This document shows, piece after piece, positions 44,881-63,586 of a DNA stretch of 64,000 bases. The stretch lies in NCBI GenBank assembly GCA_050084515.1, contig CM114274.1:16554001-16618000 (forward strand). Direction: 5' to 3'. Source of the stretch: Blasia pusilla. Taxonomy: Eukaryota; Marchantiophyta; Marchantiopsida; Blasiales. Both the position numbers and the translations under genes were made by a program. Positions within the stretch are counted from its first letter, which is position 1; each line of letters starts with the position of its first letter. The notes below the pieces were generated by a model. It was not told the origin of the DNA and ran no database searches. It was given only the letters and a program-made list of their open reading frames with translations.

Positions 44881-45300
44881 GTTAAGGTCGCCATCTCTCC
44901 TAGTCGGTGCTTGATCACTACTTGTGAATCGAACGGGTAATGAGCTAAGGCACCCATCACCTGACTGCCATCCTGATCTGTAGGATGTTGACTCCTCCCA
45001 GTAATCCAAGGAAAACCCCATCGGGTATAACACTGCTCCACCAACCAAGATGTCATAGGACTCTGCATCAATCACTATCGCCTTGGCTCGCACCACGGAC
45101 TCATCTGTAGGGTGTCCTGGGAGAATCCTCACCACGATCTCTTGTCGGGTGATATACTGTGTGGTACTAGCTCCACCCAAGGATGTCTATATTCGGAATG
45201 GACAACGCTCCACATCGGCTCTCATCAAGCCCAATCCTATGAATGACACTTTTCCCAACATCAAGGGTTGCGCTCCTGAATCCAACAAGACGCACTGCGG
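44881..45300 (-). pseudogene. Protease of element B
   Basis: CVLLDSGAQPLMLGK with DSG at 45274-45282, then PFRI, TSLGGASTTQYITRQE and SYDILVGGAVLYPMGFSLDYW. The codon before CVLL is CAG (45295-45297), where element A has TAG. Confidence 0.75.
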
Positions 45301-46164
45301 ACTAAAAGCTCTACCTCCGGGACTCACCAACTAGAAGAACTCTCCCTGGTTATCTAGCAACACAACACCAAGAGAAACCATGGCACGCTCTATCGAGGGT
45401 CTAGCGGGCATCTCAACCATCCTAGCAGCCGCAGCTTGCCATGAATCTGATGTGGACGGCCCGCCCATCCGCTCCAAGGGCAGGTCCATCACCTCCTCTG
45501 CATTCAACTCTGAGCGTGATGCAGGTACTCCAACTCCACGCTCACATAGCGTAGCGGCCGGTCGAAACATCAAAAGCAGCAAAGAAAGGATCGCGGTACA
45601 TAACAGTGGCCTCCCCCAACAACGTGCTCGACACATGCCCCTCCTGAGCATCAGCAATAGGAGTCGTCGCACTCACTTGTCCTATCGCCCTCCGTGCCTA
45701 CACACCAACAACATCACCAAATCTCTAGGAAATCTGATAAAGACCCATCGATGGGGTCCTCATCGCCTCAAACAACGTGAAAGATTAAGGAAGCCTAGTC
45801 TGTTTCCTCGCTTCCCTTCGCTGTGGATCCCAATCTGCGGCTGCTCCACATATCACAACTACGGCGGCCTCCATTTGGGCAACCCTGCACATCCAACCTG
45901 GATCCTACATGTCTCTGGCTGCTCCATATGATGTCGATGCCACGGATCCGGCATCGGGTAACCTCAATGCCATAGCGGCAAACTGCTCTTGTAGTTGTTG
46001 TATTTGAGGAACCATCCCAACCTCACGCCTCGCGTCTCCCTCGTCGCATCTAGGTGGTGGGACTCTACCTCCTCCACGGGGAGCTCCACCACCCTGTCGG
46101 GAAACTCCAACTCCTCGTCCCCCAACGGGACCACCTAGTGCACGACCTCTAGCCCCACCCGAAT
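45301..46164 (-). pseudogene. gag-protease linker of element B
   Basis: Matches the A linker (SWQAAAARM-x-EMP, ERAM) in shifted frames and includes the Pro/Arg-rich region after the knuckles. No separate domain recognised. Confidence 0.5.
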
Positions 46165-47485
46165 CAGCTACTCGCTCTAGTGCCCTCTCTCACCCTCGGT
46201 CTGGACATAACTTTGGATGTAAACTGAAACAATTGGTGCATGTATGACCATACCTCTCACAATAGTCACACTGATAGCCTCTTGGTGCATCACCATCTCC
46301 TCCTCCATGGTGAGACACACGTCCATGACTCTGATAAGTGCAATCGCGCTGATAATGGGCTCCACCGCATTACCAACAAGTAGGCGGCTCCTGCTAAGCA
46401 CCATATGAAGGCGCATGTCTCTATGGCACGGCCTCCCAGTATCCTCTCTGAGCTCGTGGTGCCACAGTCAACCTATCTCGGAGTTCACGTTGCTGCACAA
46501 GTGGTGCAAACAATCGTGACTTCTCTCGCCCAGAACCCATGGTGGCTACGCTCTCCTCCGCCATGTTGCGCTCAATATTCTCGGCGGTCCTAAAAACATC
46601 TCTCAAAGTAGGGGAGGCGTTCATAAGAAGCACCCCTCCCGCCTCCGTGTCCGCAGGGTCCGGTCTAACATCAGGTACCATGACTGGATAGCCTGAACCT
46701 CGGTCAATCCCTGAGTGACGTTGATCAACCGGCGCAAGCAAGTGTAAGCCTCACGCAAACTCTCACCCAAGCGCCTGCTCCACAACTTCTCCGTCCATAC
46801 CCCCTAATAGCTCGTCCTCAACTCAGCAAAATACTCAACCACGGGGTGGAACCTGGGACGAACCCGACTAGATGGTGCAACTGCTCCAATGCGAGTGACC
46901 CCTCCTAAAACATCACTAGTGGAAGAGGAAGTAGCCTCTCCTGACTCCTCCTCCTCATTTGGGAACTGCTCTGTCCATGACACATAGTGTGGGTCATAAG
47001 AGAGTCGCCATGCCTCAATCTCCTAGGCATATCTGTGGAAGAACTCATGGGCGCCCCCTCTAAATGCAGGAACATACCGTTCCATGCTGTAAACGGATTG
47101 AACTCTCTAGAGTTCCTAGCCCTTTGTGAGTCATACCAACTCCTAAACTCCGTAATGAAGTCGTGTAGCTCTATAATGCCTACATCACCCAAAAATCTAC
47201 GCGGTCCTCTATCCCGATCGTCCATGTCGTAGGACCACTCAATGTGTACGGTGGATCACTAACACACTCCTCTACACGTTCACTCTTGTCTAAAGATGAC
47301 ACAGAAAGAGATCGAGGTGGTCTCTCACATTGAGACCCTTGAAACCTCACACCACTCCGAGTAAACCCTCCAGAGCTACTCTCATATCCACTACCTCACC
47401 TCTCAAAATCCTGAAAGGACGCCGTGATGGCCCTCGTGCCCCTCTCACACGATCACTCTCAATCTCGTGAGTAATCCCTCAAGCA
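46165..47485 (-). pseudogene. gag of element B
   Basis: MDDRDRGPRRF..ELHDFITEFRSW (47225 down), RNSREFNPFTAWNGM, RPRFHPVVEYFAELRTSY, SLREAYTCLRRLINVT, RTAENIERNMAEE and two knuckles (~46378-46339 and 46270-46229). In the first knuckle the second residue after CW is a TAA. It lacks the 215-base duplication seen in A. TGA at 47396-47398 and TAG at 46394-46396 correspond to CGA and CAG in A. Confidence 0.8.
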
Positions 47486-48650
47486 CTCAAACTAAACATG
47501 CGGAACTCAATCTACACTCTCTCATTGAGACGTGAGTGGTACGGCAACAAGCAGTGTGGTGCGGCAAATCAACCGATCTATCGTCTCATCGACAAACCAT
47601 CCTCAACTGTGGACATCCCACACAATTCTATGTCTCCTAAACCCATACATCATCGATGCTACTAGCATCAGCACAAAACCCAATATCCCAAATAACTTCC
47701 CAACATTGCTATTGGACATTACCATTGGATGCTATTGGACATTACCGGCGATGGACCGCGTCCCGCAAAAAAACTTCCCGAACCCAGCTTCCGTCTTAGT
47801 CATGTAGTCATCCGGCTTTAATGGCCCTTATACCTCCTTCCACCAATCTATGGCACCATTAAGGTGACCTTGCACCCCTTATGAGCATCCATGCGCTCTC
47901 AACCTCCGATCGTGCACTCACCTAGCCTCCTTATGATGATCTCGCTCTCTCGGCTCTCTAGACGCCTTTTCCCGACCGCCCAACTTGAAACCCCTGGCTC
48001 CTGACTCCACGGACCTGCGCCTACTTCCGACTACTATACACACCCTACACTGCGCCCCCGGCCTAAATGTTTCGACCTAATCTAATTGCGACCTAGCCTA
48101 GCCTCCCTCACGGTGGCTATGGTGGATTGATCTTCTTGTTTCTTCTCGTCATTCTCGATACTCACTCGCAAACACCGATCGCGTCACTCTACGCTACAAT
48201 ATGTTATTGTCCCTGTCAACCCGCAACAACAAAATCTACGAAAGACGGACAGCGCTTCCGCGTATGACCATCCAAACAAGAAAAGACAAACAAACGCCAC
48301 ACAAGCCTCTCCAAGGGCTCCCCACCGAGGCAACTCATTTGCCTACCTGCAAACAACAAATTCCCTGCCCCTTTGCATCTTTCTTGTGTAAAATCAAGAG
48401 TAGAAAAAATGGGTCACCCAGCCTTAAGCTACACGCATGAATCTACATTGGCATATCGAACCACATCCACCCTTTGCTATGAAGGAATCCGGATGCTAGC
48501 ACCCTAACTCCTACATACCCACACACGTCTATGCAAGAGAGGTGCTCATAAGACTCAACATGAGAAAGATGGCTTGGGAAAGCCATCTTCCTCACTCTTG
48601 TACCCTTGGGAATTCCCCCAAAAATAGCCCCACCAACGGTAACATGCATT
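47486..48650 (-). other. Leader of element B
   Basis: The part nearest gag is conserved with the A leader. Further out only short matches remain, such as CGCGGAAGCGCTG. No LTR recognised. Confidence 0.5.
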
Positions 48651-50512
48651 CACATGTTATTCGTGACCGTTGACTCGGTCAACGAGTCACCTGACGGACT
48701 AAGTCCAAAATAGGGAAATTGCCATAAATGACGTTCCCGACACAACATATATGTCGCCAACCTCATCTGACATCTCGAGACGAAGTTACATCCAAACAAC
48801 CCGTTGATTGTCTATGTCCTCGACGCAATAGAATTCTACCTTCATCGAAATAAGATGTAACACCTTACTAGTGATGAGAATGCATTGAAAATAACACATA
48901 CAGTAAGACCATATTCATGTGCACTATTTCGATTGGCATACTTCATGTCTCCATCTTTGATTGGCATATTTTCTTATTTTGTAACTCAAATTAATGATCA
49001 CAGAGTTCCTTAGGTAGATAGTATTCAAGAAATATAAAGTTCCTTCCGTTCATAAGCATCATGTAAGGAAATCTTTATAAGGAGATTATACATTTTGCGT
49101 CAACCTTTTAGAAAATTATCCAAGAAACAGCATGAAAGTGCAAAAACTGATTGATTTATCATATTAAAATTGATGTTTGATTCTTGATATTTAATATGTC
49201 AAACTAATAAATATTTTTAGTTCTTAAAATTTTGAAATTTTCATGAATTTCAAGTGTTTTTTTCTTGGATTCGTTTGTTTTATCATTTGAATCTTTTTCC
49301 CATTCTTTAATGAGAATTTCTTGTCTGTTGCTATTATTTTCTCTATGTATTTTTTCATTACTTGTGAGTTTTTCATATCCGATGGTTTATTTTTTGTTAT
49401 GTTTGAGTTTTTCACGTGCAGTGGTTTCTTTCTGCATCAAATTTTTTTTTCCGAATTAATTAAAACCCCTACATCAAGATGCCTGGTGGGTTTTTAACCA
49501 GATTGATGTGGTGTTGAAGATTTTAGATGGCATGGATATGATTTCTAAGGTGTGATACCAATGAAGATTTTTGGAATGAAACCTATTCACAAGAAGAGGG
49601 TAATCCAATCTTTCCATATTCTAAGAGCTTCCATATTTATGAGTCTTTCCTTACTTCCATTCCAATCTATAAAATATTTTAAAGAATATGATTTTCAACT
49701 ATCTTATCTTTCACGAGTGAATAGGATTTTTTAAAGTATATATTCATTTTTAATAGCCCTATATGAATCATGTGATGGTGATTGTATATATAAATCTAGC
49801 TATTTCACAAGCTGATTGAAGCCACACACTCAAATTTTGCTTGAGTCTAAATGTACTCATTTCAAAATTACATACTTAGCACACCATGCTCATGTGGTGT
49901 ATAGGCCTTGTTATTTTTACAAAAAATAGTGATATTCAGGCTAAAAATCTTGATAATTGAAAAAGTTATCAAATTTCTAGTAAGGGAAAAAGAGATGGAC
50001 ATAATATTGGCATCCTAAACAAAGAGCTTTGGTACTACTATCATAGTGAAAAAAAAGGGGGAAAAATCCAACAACATAGTAGGTAGTCAAAAAATGTCAG
50101 CCACAAAAAAAAGGGAATAAATGAAAGAATTTATCCACAAGATTACGAAGAGCTTGATAATTTTGTTAAGAAACTTTTGTGACTTACCGATGACACACCC
50201 CTCATAATTTGATCGGAAAGTTTCCCGCGAGACATCCGAGGAACAGGAAAATGGCCGGGAAAGTATTTCAGTTATTCGAGAAAATCCTTGTGTGACCTTT
50301 CAGACGTCTGCCACAAATCTGAAGTGTAACATGGGACATACGACGTATATTCCTACATCCTTAGAATATGTTTGTTTAATATGTCTCACAAACATATTAA
50401 ACTTATGGAGGATTTATTTCCTATAGGAAAAGAAGGACTCCTTTGTTCACTGCTGGGAAAAAGCGGTTTCTGGTTTTTTTTTCCAAAACTGGTCCCACAA
50501 AATAAGAGGTAT
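48651..50512. other. AT-rich, no recognisable gene
   Basis: Long T-rich and A-rich stretches with no domain match. An 11-bp perfect foldback lies at 50374-50384 with 50392-50402. Confidence 0.5.
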
Positions 50513-50540
50513 GGGTAGGGGGTGGGGAGGGGAGGGGGGG
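50513..50540 (+). other. G-quadruplex-like tract
   Basis: At least four runs of three or more G separated by one or two bases. A comparable tract is at 53031-53052. The significance is unknown. Confidence 0.6.
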
Positions 50541-58060
<7,520 letters not shown>

Positions 58061-58341
58061 ATGATTTGACGTGTTTAGTCATTTTTCATTCCTTACACAA
58101 TTAAAATTTTAAGTATGACTAAACACAAGATCGAAAAGCTACTAAGTCATTTCAAATATGACTACGCCATATCCTAAGATTTTTCAATGACTGAATCATA
58201 TTTTAATATGACTACAAATTTACTATTATATGGTGTGATATGACTTCCATCCGACTAGCAGACATTATAGTCATATGTTCGAGTCATGAAGAACCTCAAT
58301 TATTTAATTGCTAGTCATAAAAACCACAATTTTCTTGTAGT
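58061..58341. mobile_element. CACTA-type transposon terminus
   Basis: Ends in TTTTCTTGTAGTG (58329-58341), the reverse complement of the CACTACAAGAAAA terminus common in plant En/Spm elements. The ~270 bases inside are dense in TGACTA / AGTCAT motifs in both orientations, like subterminal transposase-binding repeats. I found no matching left terminus or transposase gene, though similar motif clusters occur at 54240-54580 and 62820-63490. Confidence 0.6.
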
Positions 58342-59040
58342 GCAGAGGACCCATTGGGCATGTCTTTCCCATGGACAGACATGTCCTTTCCATGCAACCA
58401 TGTTCTACATTTAACTTGTGCTTCACTTTTATTTGCATGCTTAGAAGTAAAAATTTTAACTAGTACTTAAAAATATTTTGTATCCCTCAAGAAGGGGCAT
58501 GTCAAAATTTAACCATTCAAAGAGAACAGAATATTTATCTTAATAATATAGATTGATGCAAATTCCTAAGAAGAAAAAAATGTTCTTAGGAGTTCAACAC
58601 AATGTCATGTTATGCATGAATAAATTATGACTAACTATTATTATCTTCATTCCTCATTTAAGTCTTGGAACTGAAAGGTTTATTTGTAAAATCTTGAAAT
58701 TTCCAAACCAAAATTCTTCATAGTTGGAAATTAGCCTAAGTAGGGAGGCTAATTTCCAACTATGCCTTACAAATAGCTCTTGAATATAACTAGATCATAA
58801 CCGCATGATCAATTTTGAGTATTCTTTGAAAAAATTTATATTATAAAAAAAAATCTTCTATGCCGAATCTAAAAAATTAACTGGATATGTATTAACTAGA
58901 TTTTCACAGCCACTACTTTCTTGTTATGTCTTTTGTATAAGAGCACAAATCTAGAGTATCTGCGCAATATATTCAGAGGGAGTTTAATTAATCATTAGTC
59001 TAAATAAGGATGAGAATAATCTTAAAATGTTGGTAATCCC
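58342..59040. other. AT-rich with one 19-bp perfect foldback
   Basis: Arms 58719-58737 and 58746-58764 pair perfectly around an 8-base loop. No gene. Confidence 0.5.
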
Positions 59041-59880
59041 ATATTTTGGACCCATTTGGAGCCATTTTGAGGAGCTTACCCTTTTAACCAATTTCTTTAT
59101 TTTGGGTATAGTTGAGCCACTAATATAGGTCTAGGTTGAGAAGATGGCATGCATGCGCAAGTCACAAAGGAGAGGGCTTGAGAAAAGAAGAGAGGATATA
59201 TCCTAACTTTCCTAAGTAGAGAGCTTTTGAGAGCTTATTCTCTCTTTGCGAAACCTCCTTCCATAAGGCGTAGGACTTATGGTGCTCCTTGCCTTATAAG
59301 TAATAAGGTTGCAAGGAAACAGACTTGTCCATCCATGGGATAGACATACCCAATGGGTTCCATGCTTGGGTTCTTTTGGTATCCTTCTCGACCGCGTTGG
59401 CTTGGAACATAGGAATAGATGCAAGCTAGGATCGAATGGATGTGCGGGCTACGAGCCATGGCTACCATGCATGCAGCCTCCACGTGGCCCGCATCGAGCC
59501 CAGTTGGCCTGCATTGGCTCAAACTGACACATAGAGGGTCCTCAACCCGCGCATAGTGAACTGTATGTGGCCTTGATGGGGGCCTCTATGGCCTTTGTGC
59601 GGGCCACAAAATACATGGAAAGGATGGACGACAAGTTGTTGGACTAAGGGATCCCGGGTCTAGGTTGAGAGCGAGGCGGGCCTAGATGGCAAGATGCGGG
59701 TTTGGGAACTTGGGGCCGCATGGACAAGAATTTTGTTTGTGTGCAATCTTGGTGAATAACCTAAGCCTCTCACTATGCAAATGGGTTTGGTTTGACATTA
59801 AAAGGAGAGGCATGAAGTGTGAGTATGAGCTTTAATTTATACTTTTCCAAAAAGAGGAATTCAGGAGCCATATAATGTGG
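59041..59880 (+). repeat. LTR copy 3, diverged and split by ~450 bases
   Basis: 59041-59285 matches the middle of the element A LTR (CATTTGGAGCCAT..., GAGAGCTT.TTCTCTCTTTG...). 59750-59870 matches its end (ACCTAAGCCTCTCA, GGGTTTGGTTTGACATT). The ~450 bases between are absent from copies 1 and 2 and more GC-rich, so they are probably an insertion. I did not recognise the inserted sequence. Confidence 0.65.
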
Positions 59881-60009
59881 AAGCTTTTGAGTGGGAGATG
59901 TGGCGCTTGTTATTTTTTTTGCAACGTGGGGAATATGTTCCCCATTCTAAATTTCATACATATGCTCACAAAAAAGTGAGCTCATTGGTTTGTTATATTA
60001 CAAGAGGAT
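59881..60009. other. Short unassigned junction
   Basis: Lies between LTR copy 3 and the integrase fragment. Nothing seen. Confidence 0.3.
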
Positions 60010-60600
60010 TTTTGCACGAAAGAAATGACTCATTGAAATATCTCTACCAGTTGAGGATATGTTTGCACCCACACATCAAGGTAATCAAGGTTTAACACCT
60101 TATCAACATCCCAACGAATAGCCCAAGGTAAATTTAGCTCTTATCCATAGAGAAATAATAAAGGTGAAAAGGATGTTAAGGATGCTTGCTTGTTGAACCT
60201 AAACCCCATCGCAAACCACGTAAATATGGGTTCCAATCTCCTAAGTAACCTCTCTGCAACTATACTTATGTAAACCCTTTTGCATAATGTGGAAAATCCA
60301 CTCAACCAAACCATACACCTTAGGATAATCTGGCTACATCGTGTAGTATTCAATCAATACCTAATAACACAAGGCTTGAAACTCTTCATAAAAACTACTC
60401 CATGCCTTAGTCTGCAACACCTCTACTCATGTGCCACATTGACCTAATCCTTTATCTAAGAATGTGTATACTTCTCCCTCAATCACTCATTGTTTCTCGA
60501 AATGTAACCAACTCTTTTCACTTTGAAAAGTCACAAGCATCGAGACACAATACAAACCTTTTTAGAGTGGACCTACCATATTTTAGAGTGTTGGAGGAGG
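60010..60600 (-). pseudogene. Ty3/gypsy integrase fragment
   Basis: The minus strand, in mixed frames, follows element B integrase from the segment after the first Asp (EVYTFLDKGLG) through FYEEFQALCY, YGLVEWIFHIMQKGL, AMGFRFNKQASLTSFSPLLFLYG (60353-60141) to KVLNLDYLDVW (~60095-60060). Many stops. It is more diverged than A versus B and in the opposite orientation to LTR copy 3. Confidence 0.7.
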
Positions 60601-61754
60601 AATTAGAGTTGGACTTTCAGACCTTCCAATGTCCAACCTTGTTGTGTCAATGGCTTCAAATACTCCTTCGGGGTCCTTGGACCTCTATTTTCATGGATGA
60701 TTATGGTGTGTTTAGGATGGATACATGATTTTACTAATAAGAGAATGGAGGGAGGAATAAAACCTTTGTCTTTTCCTCACAAGTGGAATAGTAAGTCTAC
60801 ATTTGATTTGATCATTTTTCCCTTCCTAGGTGGAAGTATGTTGTTTCACATTTCCTTAGGAGTAGAGAAAGTATCGCGACGGAAAATATCCACTTGGGAA
60901 AAGTGGATATTTTCCATCGCGATGGACAATGATAGACATAATACCTTGTATGACCGTTATATATATTTTATTACAATCCAATGGATAATTTCCATGTACA
61001 TACCATTGAATCCCTTACCTATCTCACATTCCTACGAAGCTCCTTCTATTTTTAATCACTGATGAGTTTGCATAATTTCTGGCATTTGTAGCTTCCTCAG
61101 ACATCAAGATATCAATTCTTCTAGATGTCTTACATTTACCTCAACAGAAAATTCTTTTAAGTTTTGAGGATCTTAAGTATTAGGCACATATTTACCCTTT
61201 TTGAACTTTTCCCTGTGCTCTTGGAATCAAAGTCTTCCTACCAAGTGCAACCAAATATTCCTTGTCATAAGTATCATTCAATGTCTATGGAGGTACTACG
61301 GTAGATATTTGAACTTCATTGGGTTTAATTACTTATGAGTATACTCCTCTTGCCAAAAGAATCAAAAAAAGGAAATTTATATAATAGGACCTCTTCCACA
61401 TTGCGGCATTCCCAAGTGGCACCAACCTCATCAAACCCTACCATGTTCTCTCTTGACCCTTCAAGGTACTCCCCATCTCCCTCATTACTTTGAAGGAAAC
61501 AAACATGTAAGGTCCCTCATCTCCATCCGCCCAAAATTTCCTCTTATGGAGAATGAAAGGTTTGTTCCCATTTGTGATTCCAATTGCAAGCGGTGCCATC
61601 ACGAGTCTCGTACAATTCAAATGTGAGTCCCCCTACCACACAAAGGGAAATTCTTGATAGAAATTTTTATGGTTGCATTATGATTCTAACATGTGAACTC
61701 TATTGGGAGCCATTTGCATATTGTTGTAGTCACAAACTGAAAAAAGAAACAACT
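60601..61754. other. Unassigned with a 23-bp foldback
   Basis: Arms 60873-60895 and 60901-60923 pair with one mismatch around GGGAA. No gene recognised. Confidence 0.4.
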
Positions 61755-61957
61755 CTATAGACTCACACCTTAGGACTTCCCATAACTAGTTAGGGGACAT
61801 CCTTTCTGACCGCACATGAATTAGGGTGTATGTTGGGGCTTGAAGTGATGCTCATCCAACATGATGGTGAGGGTAGATGGTTTAAAAGAATATATATTAA
61901 TCACTCAAAAAATATGGTGGAGAGGAAGTTAAACTCATATAAGGGATAGTGCTTGCT
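61755..61957 (+). pseudogene. Ty3/gypsy RNase H fragment
   Basis: The plus strand reads CMLGLEVMLIQHDGEGR, NHSKNMVERKLNSYKG, then TAG where A and B have GAG (SSYEGECL). It matches the RNase H centre of this family. It is cut off directly before the putative primer site region at ~61960. Confidence 0.65.
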
Positions 61958-62090
61958 GCAGAGGGCCCACGGTTGAGCTCGCTCACACGCTCGGCTCAAG
62001 GCCCGCATGGTAGACCTGCACCTTCGTGTGTGCGTCCCTCCCCAAGTGTCTAATAGCCCCTTAGACCTCAAGTTCACTTGTAACAAAAAT

Positions 62091-62104
62091 TGGCTCTAAT
62101 ATCA
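62091..62104 (-). promoter_or_regulatory. Degenerate tRNA-Met primer-binding site (candidate)
   Basis: The minus strand reads TGATATTAGAGC, two mismatches from the initiator-Met primer site TGGTATCAGAGC. It is preceded by ACACAACACC, like an LTR end. The LTR would extend to higher coordinates, but I could not find its partner. Confidence 0.35.
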
Positions 62105-63510
62105 GGTGTTGTGTGCATCCTCTTTTTGAATATCAATCTTAGATATTGCGGAAGCATACATTCAGTAGGTCACACTCTCCTTATTAATCTACATCCAAAC
62201 ACACTCACATTAGCCATTGTTTGGATCAACCAATTTCACATCTCCCAAGTCCTGGACTCGGGCTATTCTTCAACCTCAAAAAATTTAAGTGGGTCAGACA
62301 TGGTCATAACCCTCATTCTCCAACACAAGCAACTCCCTCAAGACTTGGGATAGATCGGAATTCTAAAATGATGTATGTTTGTGCGACTGTCTATCATTAT
62401 GATGGTTTAGGGGGGATTTCTCAATCTTTGCTCAAGAATTTTTCTGGATCTTTAGTGTGTTGGAATCTTCTTTTCCTAAGCTTTCAAATGCCACCTTATT
62501 CATCCCAAATTCATCTTAGGTCTAGCTATTATGACCTGAAACACGGAGAAACCCCAACACTTAGTCAACTTCCAAGTCTCTTAGCGCCCAACTCTTGTGG
62601 GACATTGATTCCCCTTGATTCTTGCTTGGCATTTGGTCTTGTCCTACTAGGTCACGACCATCATCACTTGAGATGCCCAACAATGCAAGGCTTGCATCTC
62701 TCTTACAACTCACGTCTCATTCAAGACACTTCGATGCGCTTTTATCCTAATGTGAGCCCATTAGAGTTCTAATGTTCTACATCGTCGCACATTTGGCTTT
62801 AAGGGTCACAAAAATTTAAAGCCATTTAGTCACATCATCTATAATATCGTATGACTTCCTAATTCACTAACCATACTATGGACATGATTGAAATAGGAAT
62901 ATCACATGACTTAATGAGTCATTAACTATTCTTCCCTATTCAAATTCACATGTCATATAGGGATTAGTCTTACAAACATGATGTGGGATGTATCCACTTA
63001 TGACTCAAACCCTTTATTTTATTATTTATACATGTTATCAAGATGACATGGCACCTACATACTATGATTGAAACCAATATTCTTGTCTTAAATACATATC
63101 AACTTGACCTTGTGGGCGTCCTCGTAGCCGTCGTGGCCTTTTGTCGACTCTTTGCTTGCAGCTTCGTGAGAGTTTACTAGCCATCTTGGGCACTTCTTGG
63201 TCCTATTCGTGCAAGTAAACATTACAAAGTAGAGGGGCGAGGGCCCAAGGGGCACTCTCCCAACGGGAGATAAGCTTACATGGACTATTTCGCAATCACG
63301 GTTTTATGATTGCATAATATTTAAATGAAGAAAATTTTAAATAGATATTACACGTCATTCACCACCTCAATCATGAGTCATATAGTATGTTTCATGAATG
63401 TACTTATTTTACTCCACAAGTCACTAATAGTAGTTATGATAAGTCGTGATATGTAATATATGACGCTAGGTTATGATGTATATCATAGTCATGAAATCTT
63501 CATTTCCTTT
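62105..63510. other. Unassigned; possible LTR and AGTCAT-rich stretch
   Basis: An open frame of 183 codons (62221-62772) has no recognisable domain. It falls where an LTR would lie if the primer site is real. 62820-63490 contains repeated GTCA/AGTCAT motifs like those beside the CACTA terminus. Confidence 0.3.
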
Positions 63511-63586
63511 GTCGTGCGCATACACATCGCTACACAATATACATCGTTGTCACCGAACACACACACAAACACGCATGATCCCATGG
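63511..63586 (-). repeat. Segment Q, copy 3 (inverted), fused to RT
   Basis: Reverse complement of 37831-37900 with few differences. It joins RNase H sequence directly at about 63587. Confidence 0.75.

Larger units (their letters stand above)
40865..47485 (-). mobile_element. Ty3/gypsy element B, inverted relative to A
   Basis: The minus strand carries gag, protease, a truncated methyltransferase, RT with YVDD, RNase H, integrase with HHCC finger and catalytic residues, and a partial PHD finger. No LTR was found at either end. The 3' side breaks off inside the PHD finger at ~40865 where element C begins. Stops and frameshifts are present in every domain, but the RT/integrase half is the best preserved in the window. 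Confidence 0.85.

Noticed and set aside
62221-62772. 183-codon frame as a host gene
   Set aside because: No recognisable domain, flanked by TE relics and overlapping a probable LTR. Composition is like translated non-coding DNA.
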